Of a DNA stretch of 7,795 bases, positions 6,369 through 7,795 are shown one piece after another. This DNA comes from Helicobacteraceae bacterium (GTDB lineage: Bacteria > Campylobacterota > Campylobacteria > Campylobacterales > Sulfurimonadaceae): positions 1 through 7,795 of the forward strand of contig JAUWLG010000052.1 of the NCBI GenBank assembly GCA_030613795.1, written 5' to 3'. The notes beneath the pieces are model-generated. The model was not told where the DNA came from and did not search any database. It saw only the letters and a list, made by a program, of their open reading frames with translations. Within the stretch, counting starts at the first letter, position 1; each line of letters opens with the position of its first letter. The position numbers and the translations under genes are program-made.

Positions 6369-7284
6369 AGACGCCAACATCATCCAAGAGGCGATCGACA
6401 GTCAAAATCTGGATGTTTTGGATGAGTTTATCTTTCCGAAAAAACGTACAATAAACCGAAGATCCGATTTCAAATCTCCGCTGATGCTCTCAGCACATAA
6501 CCTCAAACATCTAAACAAGATCCCTGATCTGGCTACAGATGCCATCATCTTAAACCTAGAAGATGGTGTATCTGCTGAGATGAAACCCTATGCACTGCGT
6601 CTAGTGATGTTGACGCTAAGCGCCTTGGCTGAGAGCGATAAAAAGATCATCGTCCGTGTCAATGCTTTAGACGAGGGTGGTGCAGACGAGATAGAACTGC
6701 TTAACAGCTTCAGACCAGACGCTATTCGTGTTCCAAAGATCAAAACACCGGCTGATGTCAGCAGAGCGTTAGAGCTGTGTGACAGTGAGATAGAACTCCA
6801 CCTCTCTATCGAGACCAAAGAGGCGTGGTTAAACCTTTCCGAACTAAAGGTAAGTGAGAGAGTTACTACATTTTACCTTGGGATCTTGGACCTTTTTGCA
6901 GATATGAGTCTTTCACAAGAGCTTATTCAAGTAGACAACCCGTTGATCCACCACATCTTTTCACACTTCATACTTACAAGTAAATCTCTTGATGTTAAAC
7001 CAGTCTCTTTTGTCTATCAAGACTACAGAGATGAGACAGGCTTCCAAGCGTGGTTGGAACTCGAAAAGAAGATGGGCTTTGATGCTAAAGGGTGTATCTC
7101 ACCTAAGCAGGTTGAACAGGTCCAAGCAACGCTTGGTATAGATGATGCAGCAATAAAAAGAGCACAATACATCATTGACCGTTTTGAAGAAGAGCGAGAG
7201 AAGGGTGTTACCGGCTTCAGTGATGATCAGTACGGCTTTATTGATGAACCGATCTATAAAGGCGCACTTGCACTACTAAAGTAG
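6358..7284 (+). CDS. CitE-like protein (HpcH/HpaI aldolase/citrate lyase family)
   Basis: A 308-aa cytoplasmic protein with a TIM-barrel pattern of the CitE/HpcH-HpaI superfamily, whose members cleave or form C-C bonds of acyl-CoA or keto-acid substrates using Mg2+. The barrel begins at SPLMLSAHN (40-48), where relatives have RSLLFVPGN. LNLEDGV (65-71) holds E68-D69. IIVRVNALD (97-105) supplies R100 and RVPKIKT (124-130) supplies K127. E152 in LSIETKEAW and D178 in GILDLFADM fit the two metal ligands. GFDAKGCISPKQVEQ near 240-255 matches the usual G-x-x-G-K-x-x-I-H-P stretch, with Ser where His is common. About 38 residues precede the barrel, longer than typical CitE. GAGGA lies 8 nt before the ATG, inside the cytochrome gene. 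No other citrate lyase subunit is nearby, so true citrate lyase function is unlikely; a CoA-ester lyase or thioesterase role is possible. The substrate is unknown. Confidence 0.8.
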   Translation: MLIRDANIIQEAIDSQNLDVLDEFIFPKKRTINRRSDFKSPLMLSAHNLKHLNKIPDLATDAIILNLEDGVSAEMKPYALRLVMLTLSALAESDKKIIVRVNALDEGGADEIELLNSFRPDAIRVPKIKTPADVSRALELCDSEIELHLSIETKEAWLNLSELKVSERVTTFYLGILDLFADMSLSQELIQVDNPLIHHIFSHFILTSKSLDVKPVSFVYQDYRDETGFQAWLELEKKMGFDAKGCISPKQVEQVQATLGIDDAAIKRAQYIIDRFEEEREKGVTGFSDDQYGFIDEPIYKGALALLK

Positions 7285-7294
7285 TTCATAGATC

Positions 7295-7380
7295 TGTCAT
7301 TCCTGCGAAGGCAGGAATCAAACGACAACCACTTTCTTGACAGTTAGAATTCTTGGATTCCTGCCTTCGCAGGAATGACA
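7295..7380. repeat. Nested perfect inverted repeat (dRS3/REP-like pair)
   Basis: Two perfect 25-bp arms (7295-7319 and 7356-7380) are exact reverse complements separated by 36 bp. Each arm is also a hairpin by itself: ATTCCTGC stem, GAAG loop, GCAGGAAT stem (7299-7318 and 7357-7376). The core resembles the widespread family of ATTCC...GGAAT repeats (dRS3 of Neisseria and similar REP-like elements in Proteobacteria), known from memory. The spacer holds an AGAATTCT palindrome (7346-7353). The element starts 10 nt after the lyase stop, so it may also end that transcript; a T6 run follows only 14 nt later (7395-7400), so it is not a canonical terminator. No transposase, target-site duplication or cargo is visible. 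Confidence 0.85.
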
Positions 7381-7508
7381 TCTTGGTCAAATTGTTTTTT
7401 ATCTTAATCAAATCATAAAAAATATTTTCATCACCCACAAACACCAATTTTAATATTTTTTATAGTGCAACCGATGTATCATAGTTTATACATACTATAG
7501 GAGATATC
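7381..7508 (+). promoter_or_regulatory. AT-rich upstream region with candidate promoter and dyad
   Basis: This strongly AT-rich stretch precedes the gene at 7509. A plausible -10 box TATAGT (7461-7466) follows a T-rich run, the Campylobacterota style, and would leave a leader of about 35-40 nt. A dyad ATGTAT-N8-ATACAT (7474-7493) lies just downstream and could be an operator or a leader hairpin. A later TATACA (7487-7492) is a rival -10 but would start transcription at the ribosome binding site. AGGAG (7499-7503) lies 5 nt before the ATG. Confidence 0.4.
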
Positions 7509-7795
7509 ATGAAGATAAAATATGTAGGTGATCTGCCAAAGGTAACAAGCAAAGGTGTCGGCTTTGATCGGACGAAACCGGACAAATATACATTTTTAAA
7601 TGCTACTGCAGAACTGTTAGAAGCTTTGAGTTATGGTCCTACTGAGACAACAAAACATCTGCACAATCTAAGTGGACAATACTATAGTGATGAAGAACTG
7701 CTTGAACTGCTTAACAAACACTGCAGCGACCTTGACGGTGTTTTAGCTTCGCGTGATGCTAAGAGTGATGAACTAAAAAAAGAGCTGCTTGCCAG
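7509..7795 (+). CDS. Unrecognised protein, N-terminal part (3' partial)
   Basis: The frame opens at ATG 7509, has AGGAG 5 nt upstream, and stays open for 95 codons to the window edge. I do not recognise the family. It starts MKIKYVGDLPKVTSKGVGFD, followed by RTKPDKYTFLNATAELLEAL (21-40). A second helical, acidic segment YYSDEELLELLNKHCSDLDG is at about 58-77, and a charged, probably helical or coiled region (RDAKSDELKKELLA) follows to the edge. There is no signal peptide, membrane segment or cysteine pair, with a single Cys (C72), so it is likely a soluble cytoplasmic protein. Codon use looks like the neighbouring genes and the ribosome binding site is strong, so it is probably a real gene. 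It is separated from the lyase gene by the inverted repeat and has its own candidate promoter, suggesting an independent unit. Confidence 0.75.
   Translation, partial: MKIKYVGDLPKVTSKGVGFDRTKPDKYTFLNATAELLEALSYGPTETTKHLHNLSGQYYSDEELLELLNKHCSDLDGVLASRDAKSDELKKELLA

Noticed and set aside
6105..6383. Minus-strand frame antisense to the cytochrome gene
   Set aside because: It opposes a gene with a clear signal peptide and heme motif, and shows no independent support.
7295..7380. CRISPR repeats
   Set aside because: There are only two copies, in opposite orientation, with a single spacer and no cas genes; the nested palindrome fits a REP/dRS3-like element instead.

Overview
The window looks like a chromosomal segment of a Campylobacterota (epsilonproteobacterial) genome, probably a free-living Sulfurimonas- or Sulfurovum-like organism. 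The main reason is the minus-strand run folD-lepB-site-2 protease-rpiB-apt, a gene order I recall from Helicobacter pylori (around HP0572-HP0577) and relatives. The T-rich promoter style and short, overlapping gene junctions also fit. The genus is inference; no rRNA or other marker is present.

Layout: (1) 1-608, plus strand, the C-terminal part of a DUF4382 surface/secreted-type protein cut by the window edge. (2) 665-1141, plus, a SixA-type histidine phosphatase. (3) 1142-1414, a convergent AT-rich gap without a convincing gene but with three short dyads in a row. (4) 1415-5951, minus, a compact six-gene operon in transcription order folD, lepB, M50 site-2 protease, rpiB, apt, trpB. Genes overlap by 1-20 nt or are separated by 3-11 nt. 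(5) 5952-6014, a very short divergent promoter region built on a 13-bp palindrome that supplies a -10 box to each strand. (6) 6015-7284, plus, a small periplasmic c-type cytochrome overlapping a CitE/HpcH-HpaI-like lyase. (7) 7285-7508, a gap holding a perfect 25-bp inverted repeat (each arm itself a hairpin, resembling dRS3/REP-type repeats), followed by AT-rich promoter sequence. (8) 7509-7795, plus, the start of an unrecognised protein that runs off the window.

Functionally the minus-strand operon mixes housekeeping enzymes: one-carbon folate metabolism (FolD), signal-peptide cleavage (LepB), intramembrane proteolysis (M50), pentose phosphate isomerisation (RpiB), adenine salvage (Apt) and the last step of tryptophan synthesis (TrpB). 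FolD, RpiB and Apt are loosely tied by nucleotide/PRPP metabolism. TrpB stands without TrpA here.

I do not see a clearly novel multi-gene system (no defence, mobile or CRISPR locus). The best items for a second look are the palindromic bidirectional promoter, the cytochrome/CitE-like pair, the nested inverted repeat, and the unrecognised gene at the right edge.
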